Source: JAUWPO01 sp965603285 (GTDB lineage: Bacteria > Chloroflexota > Anaerolineae > Anaerolineales > UBA4823). From it: 64,000 nt of DNA. The stretch spans positions 1-64,000 of the forward strand of contig CBFDCK010000001.1 in the NCBI GenBank assembly GCA_965603285.1, read 5' to 3'. The notes beneath the pieces are model-generated. The model did no database searches. It had not been told where the DNA came from and saw only the letters and a list, made by a program, of their open reading frames with translations. A program made the position numbers and the translations under genes. Positions 1 through 8,677 of this stretch are shown piece after piece. Within the stretch, counting starts at the first letter, position 1; each line of letters starts with the position of its first letter.

Positions 1-1
1 T

Positions 2-586
2 GTGCTTGGGCTCGGTTTCTGGTTGTTGAGTAGTCAAGATTATGTACAGATCGATACCATACAGCTTGTAGTGTTGATTTTCCTAACTATACTACTGTGG
101 TTTGTACTCACCCAGTTGAGTTTGCCACTTTCGAAATTTATCGCATCCCGAGCCGGAGGAACGTTTTCGTCATCGCTTTTCCAGTTTGGGATGCAGAAAC
201 TTGAAAAATTCTTGTTAGCTGTAGCGAATTATGCAGATTTCTCGGCTTGGCAATTGTTGTTTGTTACAATCGTTGGTATGTCTCGACAGCTGGTTGGTAT
301 TGGGTCTTATGTTTTCCTTGCTAAAGCAGTCGGTATTGAAATGTCGTTCATTGATATGGGATGGATCCGTTCAATTGTGTTATTGGCCGCATTTCTACCT
401 TTTTCGTTTGCAGGTGGTTTAGGCGTTCGCGAGATTACCTTGGTGGCAGTGCTTTCAACATTCGGAGTCAGCGCAGAGCTCGCAATCGCATTCTCGTTGC
501 TGCTCTGGGCGCGTGGCTTTTTACTTGGTCTAGCGGGAGGACTTTTGGAGGCTATTCATTCTTTACGGGCAAAACATGTTGCCTGA
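2..586 (+). CDS. UPF0104 / LPG-synthase-like membrane protein, C-terminal part
   Basis: The frame is already open at the window edge, so the start lies upstream. The 194 visible residues are almost all hydrophobic and align along their length with the C-terminal half of the protein at 14409-15428. Shared landmarks are GLGFW followed by LLSS or VLSG, YADFSA, the segment IDMGWI, and a final PFS-AGGLG then RE followed by a small hydrophobic helix. This family (lysylphosphatidylglycerol synthase transmembrane region, UPF0104) consists of polytopic inner-membrane proteins, often in glycan or lipid-modification loci. No catalytic aminoacyl-transfer domain follows, so the role here is probably lipid or lipid-linked sugar handling. 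The two copies bracket the first half of the glycan locus, which suggests duplication. Confidence 0.7.
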   Translation: MLGLGFWLLSSQDYVQIDTIQLVVLIFLTILLWFVLTQLSLPLSKFIASRAGGTFSSSLFQFGMQKLEKFLLAVANYADFSAWQLLFVTIVGMSRQLVGIGSYVFLAKAVGIEMSFIDMGWIRSIVLLAAFLPFSFAGGLGVREITLVAVLSTFGVSAELAIAFSLLLWARGFLLGLAGGLLEAIHSLRAKHVA

Positions 587-673
587 TCTACATCCTGGCG
601 AAATTGTCAAGTTTAAGCTTCAGGATAGCGAAAACATATCTGCATTGAAAATGACTAACGGGATTTGTACTTC

Positions 674-1582
674 ATGACAATGCCGAATTTTTTAATCATT
701 GGTGCGGCAAAGGGTGGGACCACGACGCTCCATAATGTGCTCGCCCAACACCCTGATGTCTATATGTGCCCGGTAAAAGAATCTGGCTTCTTCTGGGCTT
801 ATGGAGAGGAGGTTCGTCTGCAAGGACCTGGCGCTGAAAGGCTCCGAAATCGATTGATCGACGATTTAGATCGTTATCAGAAACTATTCGACAGAGTCAC
901 TAACGAGATAGCGATCGGCGAGGCTTCTGTCCGCTATCTTTCCACTCCAAACATACCCGAAGTGATTCATGGGTTCATTCCGGGTGTCAGGCTTATCGCG
1001 AGTTTACGACAACCAGCCGATCGCGCTTTCTCCGCTTTTTACCATAACCTGCGTGATGGAATTGAGCCTTGTAATGACTTTGGCGAAGCGATTGCTCAGG
1101 ATCAAAACGGGCTGCGTGATTATTGGGTAGTTTGCCGGTATCTTAACGTTGGATTTTATTATCAATTTCTGAAGCGATATTTCGGTATATTTGACCGGAA
1201 TCAGATGCACATTTCGCTCTTTGATGATCTCAAAGAAAAACCATATGAGTTAGTAAGCAGCCTATATAAATTTCTGGATGTAGATGACACATTTGTGCCT
1301 GATCTATCTCACCGGCATAATGTAACAGGAATTATCCGAAACCCATTATTGAGGGCAGCGTGGGCTCGATCAAGTAAACTCCGTGCTACCATCCGCCCCC
1401 TGTTCAAAGACCGGATGCGGCATAATATCTTTGAATGGGTGATCCGATTTCAGGACAAACCGCTCTTCTCACCCGAACTGCGATTAGAATTAACTGATTA
1501 TTACTACGAGGACATCAATCGTTTACAAGATCTGCTTGATCGAGATTTGAGTCATTGGCTTGAGCCGATCCAGCAGCTTTGA
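674..1582 (+). CDS. sulfotransferase (PAPS-dependent, heparan-sulfate type)
   Basis: Predicted to transfer sulfate from PAPS to a carbohydrate acceptor. The N-terminus reads FLIIGAAKGGTTTLHNVL, the 5'-phosphosulfate-binding loop of the Sulfotransfer family. A second conserved patch, IASLRQPADRAFSAFYH, fits the 3'-phosphate-binding region (Arg then Ser). At about 300 residues it matches bacterial carbohydrate sulfotransferases. I chose ATG 674 because GGGA at 660-663 sits about 10 nt upstream; TTG 665 and ATG 680 are also in frame. It follows a membrane protein and precedes a propeller-like protein by 19 nt, so the two are probably co-transcribed. A second, different sulfotransferase lies at 29666-30553. 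Acceptor unknown. Confidence 0.85.
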   Translation: MTMPNFLIIGAAKGGTTTLHNVLAQHPDVYMCPVKESGFFWAYGEEVRLQGPGAERLRNRLIDDLDRYQKLFDRVTNEIAIGEASVRYLSTPNIPEVIHGFIPGVRLIASLRQPADRAFSAFYHNLRDGIEPCNDFGEAIAQDQNGLRDYWVVCRYLNVGFYYQFLKRYFGIFDRNQMHISLFDDLKEKPYELVSSLYKFLDVDDTFVPDLSHRHNVTGIIRNPLLRAAWARSSKLRATIRPLFKDRMRHNIFEWVIRFQDKPLFSPELRLELTDYYYEDINRLQDLLDRDLSHWLEPIQQL

Positions 1583-1601
1583 TCTGTAGGTGTATTTGAC
1601 T

Positions 1602-2807
1602 ATGTTGTTAGTATCTACCGTTCGGCGGCGTTGTCCAGCTAATGCAACCTCCGGGTTTATCTACGCCATAGATATCCAGAATCAACGAATATTACGGCGT
1701 TGTTCCATTATTGAGACTGCATACAGGGAGGTAGATACAAACCCGCGCGGAGGTATGCGCGGCAGCAAAGGAATGGCTGTTCGTGACGACCAGATCGCAC
1801 TCTCAAACGATTCAATGATCTGCCGGTATGATCCGCAGTGGAACTTGCTGGGGGTTATTACTCATCCTTCCTGCGCTGGAATCCATGATATTTTATTTGA
1901 GGGTGACACATTATTGGTTTCCTCAGCTCGAAATGATATGGTGATGCAATTTGATATTTCAGGTGAATTATTGCACCATTTCTACATGCGAAAACCATCT
2001 CCTGCAACAGATGCATTGAAGTGGAAGCCACCTATCCTTTTAGGGGGAGACCAAATTCGTCAGGGAGTGATTGACTTCCGAGATCCTCGTACACACGAGA
2101 AAGAGACGTTCGACAGAGCGCATGTTAACAGCGTTTGTGTTTTGCCAAACGGTGATGTATTGATATCTATGGGTTTCGTCTTCGGGGTGGATTTCGCAAC
2201 TTTGCTGAGATTGAAGAAGCAGCTTGTCAAATGGGGAGTATGGCGTGGATTTGTGGCTGTAAATCGCCGGATGCGCAATGTGTTTGAGAAGAATTCCAAA
2301 ACCATGGACGACAATCTGATAATTAAGCCTGCTAAAGCCCAATCGGCTGTAGTGCGAATCTCCTCTGATGGGACTCGTTCACTGTGTTTTGTTCTGCCAA
2401 ACGTTACAGCACCAAGTCACAGTTTGCACACTTTGCCGGATGGTACGGTTATTTACTTGAGCACCACCGATGGGTCAGTTCTACACATTGATCCCCGGTC
2501 GGGAGATATACTATCTTCCACTAAAGTGACAGATGGTTTTCTGCGTGGAATTACAACACTCAATGACCGGACTCTTCTGCTGGGTACAAGAGGGGAATTA
2601 CTGACGTATGATTTATCAGCTAAACGTGTTGTGAAAAGGATGAAAATACCCACAGATTTAAATGAGGCCGTTTATGATATCAAGAGATTACCCTCTCATT
2701 ATTCCATGCCCCCCCTTTCTTTTGAAGAGCATTTCAAAAAAGTTGTGGGATATGAAGCAAAAAATTTGATTTTGAATAACAAAAATAGTGTTATATATAA
2801 CAAATAG
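1602..2807 (+). CDS. propeller-like protein of unknown function, copy 1
   Basis: I do not recognise an enzyme. The protein is about 400 residues, soluble, without a signal peptide, and built of short beta-rich segments of the type seen in six- or seven-bladed propellers, for example ICRYDPQWNLLG and VLHIDPRSGD. It is paralogous over its whole length to the protein at 7437-8636: both begin LLVSTVRR, and share GGMRG, SCAGIHDI/ACAGVHDI, DRAHVNS and EAVYDIK. ATG 1602 was chosen because it aligns with the start of the paralogue and follows GTAGG at 1586-1590; GTG 1590 is in frame but earlier. Each copy sits directly behind a glycan enzyme (a sulfotransferase here, a GT4 at the other copy), so a role in glycan processing or sensing is inferred. 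Confidence 0.6.
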   Translation: MLLVSTVRRRCPANATSGFIYAIDIQNQRILRRCSIIETAYREVDTNPRGGMRGSKGMAVRDDQIALSNDSMICRYDPQWNLLGVITHPSCAGIHDILFEGDTLLVSSARNDMVMQFDISGELLHHFYMRKPSPATDALKWKPPILLGGDQIRQGVIDFRDPRTHEKETFDRAHVNSVCVLPNGDVLISMGFVFGVDFATLLRLKKQLVKWGVWRGFVAVNRRMRNVFEKNSKTMDDNLIIKPAKAQSAVVRISSDGTRSLCFVLPNVTAPSHSLHTLPDGTVIYLSTTDGSVLHIDPRSGDILSSTKVTDGFLRGITTLNDRTLLLGTRGELLTYDLSAKRVVKRMKIPTDLNEAVYDIKRLPSHYSMPPLSFEEHFKKVVGYEAKNLILNNKNSVIYNK

Positions 2808-2887
2808 GTTCTTTGTTGAAAAATTTCGAGTTATTTCAGGGGACAATCCTTTCTATACTGTCGTGTCTATGTGGATTCGAACAATTA

Positions 2888-4909
2888 TCATTGCAATATG
2901 CACTCGTTAATACCGATCAACCGCCGGTATTTATCATGCTCAATGTTCCAATGCTCTGAGACAACCTGAATACACGGATCAGATAAAGCCTCTCTATTCT
3001 CGATGGCTAATTCACTCCACCATTCTTCATCAATATATATATATGAATAGCCGTTTTCTAAAAAACCCTCGATTGATGGATCTGCGCGTAATTGCTCCCA
3101 TTCAGGCAGGATTTTTCGGATGCCAGCACCGGCTCTAGTGAACCGTCCCGTCACTGCAGTAGCACGCCATTTTTCGGAGTCAAAAACCAGATCGTTGTAG
3201 GGCAGGGTGTCCCAAACGTCGCTTGCTATCATAGCATCCAGCCTAGTTATTCCTGATGAAATGATCGGTTGTGTGGCTGCGGTTAGGGATATCCCGGCGA
3301 TCACAATGCCCCCAAACACCATTAATGAGAGGCTGGTAACTCCAGCGAATTTTAGAAATTTGGACCAATAGCCAGAATACTCCCAAATAAGGAATACAAA
3401 GAATATTATCCAAATTAATATTGCATATGCTGAAAGACGAGTGATATCACGCTCCGACCGATAACTCAAAACAATAGGAGCCAGGAATCCAATCCACGAG
3501 CTCAAGATTAGTACTCCATTTATCCAGTTTCCCTCCTTGAAACGCCGCCAAGCCCATATTGTGATCCATGGTGTGAACAGGATTATGGGACCGATTTCGA
3601 ATAGTGCAACCAGCACTTCTAAGGGCGAATAAATTCTTAATGGGCTGAGATGCGCGGATATGATGGCAGGAGGCCAACGAAGTGAAAAGCCTGCGAATGA
3701 GAAGCCGTCGACCACAGATTTAATGGCCGCGGGGACGGGTTTCTCGTACCCCAGAATTTGTTTGCGGAGAATCTCGGTGATGCTTCCGCCTTGAAAAATA
3801 GCGAAAGGTATGGACAGCAGCAAAGCGTAATATTCGCTCCTCATAATATATGTCCCACATCGTTTCCATAAGTAATAAACAGCGATTAAAACACCGCCTG
3901 TAAAATACAAGACATAACTGGATTCAAAGGCAAGAGCCCAGAAAGAAAAGAGAATTGCGAAGATTATGAAAGAATAGGTCCTGTTGCCCCGTGAGGCAAG
4001 CAACCAAACCAGGAGAAAGATTAATATTGCTAGAGCCGGAGGACCGGCTTGTATTGTTAAAAAATGAGGAGGCATTATCCCATTAAGAAAGCCGAAGACA
4101 AATGGAATTGGAGGGCCTCCGTCAACAGCCCATTTTTTTGTTAATGCTAAGAAAAATGGCGCCCCCAGTTTGGAACTGGTTTGTGCTAATGAAATCTTAG
4201 AACTGGCTTCGATAAGCAGTGCTGGAGGTAGCAATAATAATAAATATCGCGTGCCAGTTGCCAATGTCAGGACAACTGCAAGAATTGCCCCTCCAAACTC
4301 GCTTTTCAGATATCTCACCCCCAGTAAGTAAGCCAATAATACAGTCCAGGCGCCTACTAATGCTTTGCTGAAATCGAACGCGCTCCACGGGAAAAACCCG
4401 CCAAGCCGCATCAGACTGGCGCCAAGTAATTGGAATCCGTAATGGTATGAAAAATAGAAATCAGGATTCATGTAGAAATGGGGCGGTATATCACCTGTAG
4501 CCATGATGGATATTATGGACAGGTTCTTATGATCATCGAACAATCCCAACCCCTTTCCAATTTGAGTGAAGATATAAATTAAGAGCAGTCCGACTAGGAG
4601 CAGTGACCATACTTTAAAGTCCCTCCAATCAAGAACAGGTCTTTCCCCTCGCCATGCGAAAGCCACACCTATTACAAGCACCATAAAACCAGCAAGAGTG
4701 AAGGTTATCATGGGTGGAAGCCAATGACCCAATAAATTTGCGAACCACAAATAAGAACAGAGACCTAAACCAGCGCCAACAATTAACCGTTCGCGCCTTT
4801 CCATGTTGAATGCGTGTCTGGCTAATAACCAGCCGCCGATTAACCAGACTAATGTGATCCCTAACCAAGGTAATAGCTGCAGTGGGTTTCCGTCTCGAAA
4901 CCAATACAT
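2888..4909 (-). CDS. GT-C-like polytopic membrane protein
   Basis: A 673-residue protein with many hydrophobic segments and a soluble C-terminal tail of about 130 residues. A loop near residues 120-165 contains FDDHKN and GDIPPHF, then YHYGFQLLG. An acidic first loop and a following His/Tyr patch resemble GT-C glycosyltransferases, which use lipid-phosphate sugars at the outer face of the membrane. I cannot assign a substrate. ATG 4909 is preceded by AGGAGA. It is transcribed on its own, convergent with the upstream propeller gene and divergent from the GT4 gene at 5066. One of eight such membrane proteins in the first 25 kb. Confidence 0.6.
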   Translation of the reverse strand: MYWFRDGNPLQLLPWLGITLVWLIGGWLLARHAFNMERRERLIVGAGLGLCSYLWFANLLGHWLPPMITFTLAGFMVLVIGVAFAWRGERPVLDWRDFKVWSLLLVGLLLIYIFTQIGKGLGLFDDHKNLSIISIMATGDIPPHFYMNPDFYFSYHYGFQLLGASLMRLGGFFPWSAFDFSKALVGAWTVLLAYLLGVRYLKSEFGGAILAVVLTLATGTRYLLLLLPPALLIEASSKISLAQTSSKLGAPFFLALTKKWAVDGGPPIPFVFGFLNGIMPPHFLTIQAGPPALAILIFLLVWLLASRGNRTYSFIIFAILFSFWALAFESSYVLYFTGGVLIAVYYLWKRCGTYIMRSEYYALLLSIPFAIFQGGSITEILRKQILGYEKPVPAAIKSVVDGFSFAGFSLRWPPAIISAHLSPLRIYSPLEVLVALFEIGPIILFTPWITIWAWRRFKEGNWINGVLILSSWIGFLAPIVLSYRSERDITRLSAYAILIWIIFFVFLIWEYSGYWSKFLKFAGVTSLSLMVFGGIVIAGISLTAATQPIISSGITRLDAMIASDVWDTLPYNDLVFDSEKWRATAVTGRFTRAGAGIRKILPEWEQLRADPSIEGFLENGYSYIYIDEEWWSELAIENREALSDPCIQVVSEHWNIEHDKYRRLIGINECILQ

Positions 4910-5065
4910 GGTAATCTCCTATTTATTCCCATCCGATTATACTATTGGAGATCTCTAAGGTTAGTATCAATAAATAGAATTGTGCTAGAATTGTTTGGGT
5001 TGTTCCGGAGTAAAAATTTTGAAACGCTTTTTGTTCTTCTCAACCGATCTTGGTGAGTGTCATAA

Positions 5066-6184
5066 ATGCGAATTCTATTATTGAGTTACGAGTATCCACC
5101 TATTGGAGGGGGTGGTGCAAGGGTTGTAGCAGGCTTAACGAATGAATTAGCATGCCAGGGTCACAGTGTGGATTTAGTTACTATGGGTTTTCGCGGTCTG
5201 CCAAGATACGAAAAAGTGGATGGAGTGAATGTATATCGGATTCCATGTTTGCGTCTCCAGGAGTCAATTTGCCGGCCCCCCGAGATGGTGACTTATCTCA
5301 TCGCAGCGTTGCCTGTATTGATCCGCCTAACTAAGCGCACACAATATGATATAAACCATACCCACTTTATTTTCCCTGATGCACTTTTAGCTTACATGTT
5401 GCGGAAGCTTACTGGTTTGCCTTACATAGTCACAGCACATGGTTCCGATGTTCCTGGCTACAATCCAAATCGGTTCATACATCTGCATAAGGTGCTTAAA
5501 CCTATTTGGAGTTTAGTCGTGGAGAGTGCCGAGAGGATTGTCTCACCGAGTAACAGCTTGGCGAGGCTGATAGCGCTGCAAGAGCCCTCTACTCCAGTTG
5601 AAGTGATCCCAAACGGCATTCGCGTTAATCAATATGATTTCTCAAAGAGAGAACAGAACCGCATCTTAATCGTCAGCCGTTTCTTTGAACGTAAGGGTGT
5701 CCAGTATTTTCTAAAGGCTCTTGATGGTCTGAGCATACCTTTTAAAGTTGATATTGTTGGAACCGGACCCTATCTTCCCACACTTAAAAAAATCGCCAAC
5801 ACGGTAAAAACAAGTGCGGAGATCGAATTCCATGGTTGGATCGACCAAAAAAAACCCAAGTTGCAAGAGTTATTTGAACAAGCCAGTATCTTTGTAATGA
5901 CTTCAGAATCCGAGAACTTCCCGATGGTATTGCTTGAAGCAATGGCTGCCAGCCTGGCAATAATAACCACAAAAAGTACTGGCTGCGAGGAAGTGGTTGG
6001 AGAGGCAGCATTACTGGTTGCACCAAAAGATGCTGAAGCTATTCGGGCGGCATTAATAAAACTGGCGGGTAATCCCGATCTGAGCGACCAATTAGGGAAA
6101 GACGCATATAGAAGGATGGTTCAAAATTTTGATTGGCCGGTAGTCGCTGAACAATATGTCAAAGTCTATAGTCGAGCCGAATGA
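5066..6184 (+). CDS. glycosyltransferase, GT4 family (GT-B fold)
   Basis: Retaining GT-B glycosyltransferase, 372 residues, the usual length for the family. The N-terminal Rossmann domain begins MRILLLSYEYPPIGGGGARV with the glycine-rich acceptor loop; VTAHGSDVPGYN closes it. The C-terminal donor domain starts near VIPNGI, has RFFERKGVQYFLKAL, and ends with the nucleotide-sugar-binding motif SESENFPMVLLEAMAAS (the EX7E-type signature). It probably adds one sugar to a lipid-linked or surface glycan on the cytoplasmic face. Divergently oriented from the 2888-4909 membrane protein. Donor and acceptor cannot be read from sequence. Confidence 0.9.
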   Translation: MRILLLSYEYPPIGGGGARVVAGLTNELACQGHSVDLVTMGFRGLPRYEKVDGVNVYRIPCLRLQESICRPPEMVTYLIAALPVLIRLTKRTQYDINHTHFIFPDALLAYMLRKLTGLPYIVTAHGSDVPGYNPNRFIHLHKVLKPIWSLVVESAERIVSPSNSLARLIALQEPSTPVEVIPNGIRVNQYDFSKREQNRILIVSRFFERKGVQYFLKALDGLSIPFKVDIVGTGPYLPTLKKIANTVKTSAEIEFHGWIDQKKPKLQELFEQASIFVMTSESENFPMVLLEAMAASLAIITTKSTGCEEVVGEAALLVAPKDAEAIRAALIKLAGNPDLSDQLGKDAYRRMVQNFDWPVVAEQYVKVYSRAE

Positions 6185-6318
6185 AAAGCCCACACACACA
6201 ATATCTTTTCACATTGTTCCTGTGTTTCGTTGAGAGGATACTTTTTACCAAAGACTTCTGGCGGTTATAAGACAATCGCAACTTTAATTATTACCAGATT
6301 GCAGGAGGTATTGACAAC

Positions 6319-7428
6319 ATGCGAGTATGTTTGATTTCGGTTGAAATCTTTGCATGGGGAAAATATGGAGGATTTGGACGTGCCACACGTTTGATTGGTC
6401 GTGAGCTTGTAAAGCGCGGCTTGGATGTGACTGCCGTCGTTCCGAGGCGTGAAGACCAGCGCCCAGTGGAAGATTTAGACGGAATCCGCGTCTTGAGCTT
6501 CCGATTCCCGGATTTTATGACAGCAACAAAGCTGTTCCGGGAAGCCGACGCGGATATTTACCACTCCCAAGAGCCATCATCAGGAACTTACTTGGCGATG
6601 AAAGCGATGCCCGATCGAAAACATATTATGACATTTCGTGATCCGCGCGACCCACATGACTGGGGGGTTGAGCTGCGAATGCCGTCTTTGAATTATCCTC
6701 AAGTATTGGCAAATTGGGTGTACGAAGATAACTGGCTTGTCGACAATGCTGTACGACGTGGTGATGGGTGGTTTACGATAGGTCGTTATTTAATTCCCAA
6801 AGTAAAGGCGAAATATAATTTGAAAGCCGATCCTGTGTTCTTGCCCACACCGGTAGTCGTCCCGGATACGATAAACAAGTCTTCAGACCCCACGGTGTGT
6901 TATATGAACCGTTGGGATAGGCGCAAGCGACCCGATATGTTTTTTGAGTTAGCCAAGTCTTTCCCAAATGTCCGATTCCTTGCTGTTGGGAAAAGCCGGG
7001 ATAAAAAATGGGAAAATGAATTACGAGATAGATATAGTAACCTCCCAAATTTGGAGATGGTTGGTTTTATTGACCAGTTTTCCAGTGACAGGCATTCGAA
7101 GATCCTCGAGACCAGCTGGGTTTTTGTGAACACAGCAGTTCGTGAAGCCCTGCCGAACGCTTTTATTGAAGCTGCAGCTCATGGGTGCGCCATACTATCT
7201 TCGGTTGATCCCGACGGTTTCGCTTCGAAATTTGGTTACTATGCATCTGACGATGACTTCAAAAAAGGACTGGGGGTATTGTTAGAAAACAACCTATGGA
7301 GAGAACAGGGCGAACGCGGTTATGCCTACATTCGAGATGTATTCGAAGTGAATAAATCTATTGACCGGCACTTGAGAATTTACGAAGAATTGACCGGGCT
7401 TTCCCGCCCAGAAATTTCCTGCGATTAG
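6319..7428 (+). CDS. glycosyltransferase, GT4-like
   Basis: A GT-B fold glycosyltransferase of 369 residues, more divergent than its neighbour. It opens with MRVCLISVEIFAWGKYGGFG, a glycine-rich N-terminal loop, and carries the donor-site helix REALPNAFIEAAAHGCAI near residues 275-292, matching the GT4 EX7E region with Glu at both positions. GGAGG at 6304-6308 precedes ATG 6319. Its stop is 8 nt before the start of the propeller-like gene at 7437, so the two are almost certainly one transcription unit. The substrate is unknown. Confidence 0.82.
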   Translation: MRVCLISVEIFAWGKYGGFGRATRLIGRELVKRGLDVTAVVPRREDQRPVEDLDGIRVLSFRFPDFMTATKLFREADADIYHSQEPSSGTYLAMKAMPDRKHIMTFRDPRDPHDWGVELRMPSLNYPQVLANWVYEDNWLVDNAVRRGDGWFTIGRYLIPKVKAKYNLKADPVFLPTPVVVPDTINKSSDPTVCYMNRWDRRKRPDMFFELAKSFPNVRFLAVGKSRDKKWENELRDRYSNLPNLEMVGFIDQFSSDRHSKILETSWVFVNTAVREALPNAFIEAAAHGCAILSSVDPDGFASKFGYYASDDDFKKGLGVLLENNLWREQGERGYAYIRDVFEVNKSIDRHLRIYEELTGLSRPEISCD

Positions 7429-7436
7429 GGTGGTAA

Positions 7437-8636
7437 ATGACAGCCTTATTGGTATCCACTGTTAGGCGCCATTCCTCTGCGACAGGCCCTTCTGGATATT
7501 TGTATGTTGTTGATCTAGATCGTAAACGGGCGGTTCAGCGCAGCATGATTATCGAACCACCATATCACGAATTTGATACGAATCTACGGGGGGGAATGCG
7601 CGGTTGTAAGGGGATCGCTATTCGTGAAGACCAGGTGGTTATTTCGAACTATTCGGTTATCTTCCGCTATGATCCAGAGTGGAACTTAATCGGAACTTTT
7701 ACACACCCAGCCTGCGCCGGGGTTCACGATATTATGTTTCAAGGTGAAACCTTATGGGTGACCTCATCACGGACCGACATATTGATGCAATTTAGTTTAT
7801 CTGGAGAATTACTGAAGCACTATTATTTGCGCGAACCATCACTGGCATTAGAGGAATTACGATGGAAACCGACGCTTTTGTTACAGCCAGACCAGATCCG
7901 GAAGGGATCAATTAATTTTCTAGATCCTCGAACATACGATTTTGGTGAATATGATAGGGCACATGTTAATAGTTTATGCATCTTACCGGATGGCGATCTT
8001 CTGGTTTCATTAGGACTTATTGTAGGAACAGATTTTGAAACCTTGTTACGTATGAAAGATCGATTGATCGAGTTGGGTATATGGTCTCAAATGATGGTTG
8101 TGAATCGCAGGATTCGATCTGTACTGGGAATAAAAAAGGATAAACACACCGATCTAATCGCACTCCCCGTTAGGGGAAAATCTGCAATAACACGGATCGC
8201 CCGTGAGGGAAGTATTTCATTGTGTCTTGAAATCCCAAAAGCCACAGTGCCTGGTCACAGCCTGCTGCTGTTACCGAATAACACTGTGGTCTATTTGAAT
8301 ACTACTGAAGGAACAGTAATCAATTTCGATCCAGAAACTTGCCAGGTTTTATCTACAACCCGGGTGGGAGAAGGATTCCTGCGAGGGGCAACTTCATTGA
8401 ACAACCAGACGCTGCTTTTGGGAGATAAACAGGATTTGATAATGTATGATATTCGTGTGAATCAAGTGGTCGATAGAATAAGAATTACAGCTGATTCGAA
8501 AGAGGCAGTGTATGACATAAAAGTACTACCGGCTCATTACGACCTGCCCCCTAATTCGTTCGAAGAACATTTTGAAGCATTAATGGGGTTTAGTGCCAAT
8601 TCTTTAATTGAGAGTGGACAAATAACAGGGATCTAA
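7437..8636 (+). CDS. propeller-like protein of unknown function, copy 2
   Basis: A 399-residue paralogue of the protein at 1602-2807, colinear from the first residues (LLVSTVRR) to the last (EEHFEALMGF in this copy, EEHFKKVVGY in copy 1). It has no signal peptide or transmembrane segment, so it is predicted to be cytoplasmic. Repeated short motifs such as FRYDPEWNLIG, MQFSLSGELLKH and INFDPETCQ suggest blades of a beta-propeller. The start at 7437 lies within GGTAAATGA just behind the upstream GT4 gene, so translation may be coupled. I cannot see catalytic residues. Function unknown; association with glycan enzymes is conserved between the two copies within this locus. Confidence 0.62.
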   Translation: MTALLVSTVRRHSSATGPSGYLYVVDLDRKRAVQRSMIIEPPYHEFDTNLRGGMRGCKGIAIREDQVVISNYSVIFRYDPEWNLIGTFTHPACAGVHDIMFQGETLWVTSSRTDILMQFSLSGELLKHYYLREPSLALEELRWKPTLLLQPDQIRKGSINFLDPRTYDFGEYDRAHVNSLCILPDGDLLVSLGLIVGTDFETLLRMKDRLIELGIWSQMMVVNRRIRSVLGIKKDKHTDLIALPVRGKSAITRIAREGSISLCLEIPKATVPGHSLLLLPNNTVVYLNTTEGTVINFDPETCQVLSTTRVGEGFLRGATSLNNQTLLLGDKQDLIMYDIRVNQVVDRIRITADSKEAVYDIKVLPAHYDLPPNSFEEHFEALMGFSANSLIESGQITGI

Positions 8637-8677
8637 ATCATCACCTTAAATTTCTGGTGCTATTCGAATTTTTGTAT

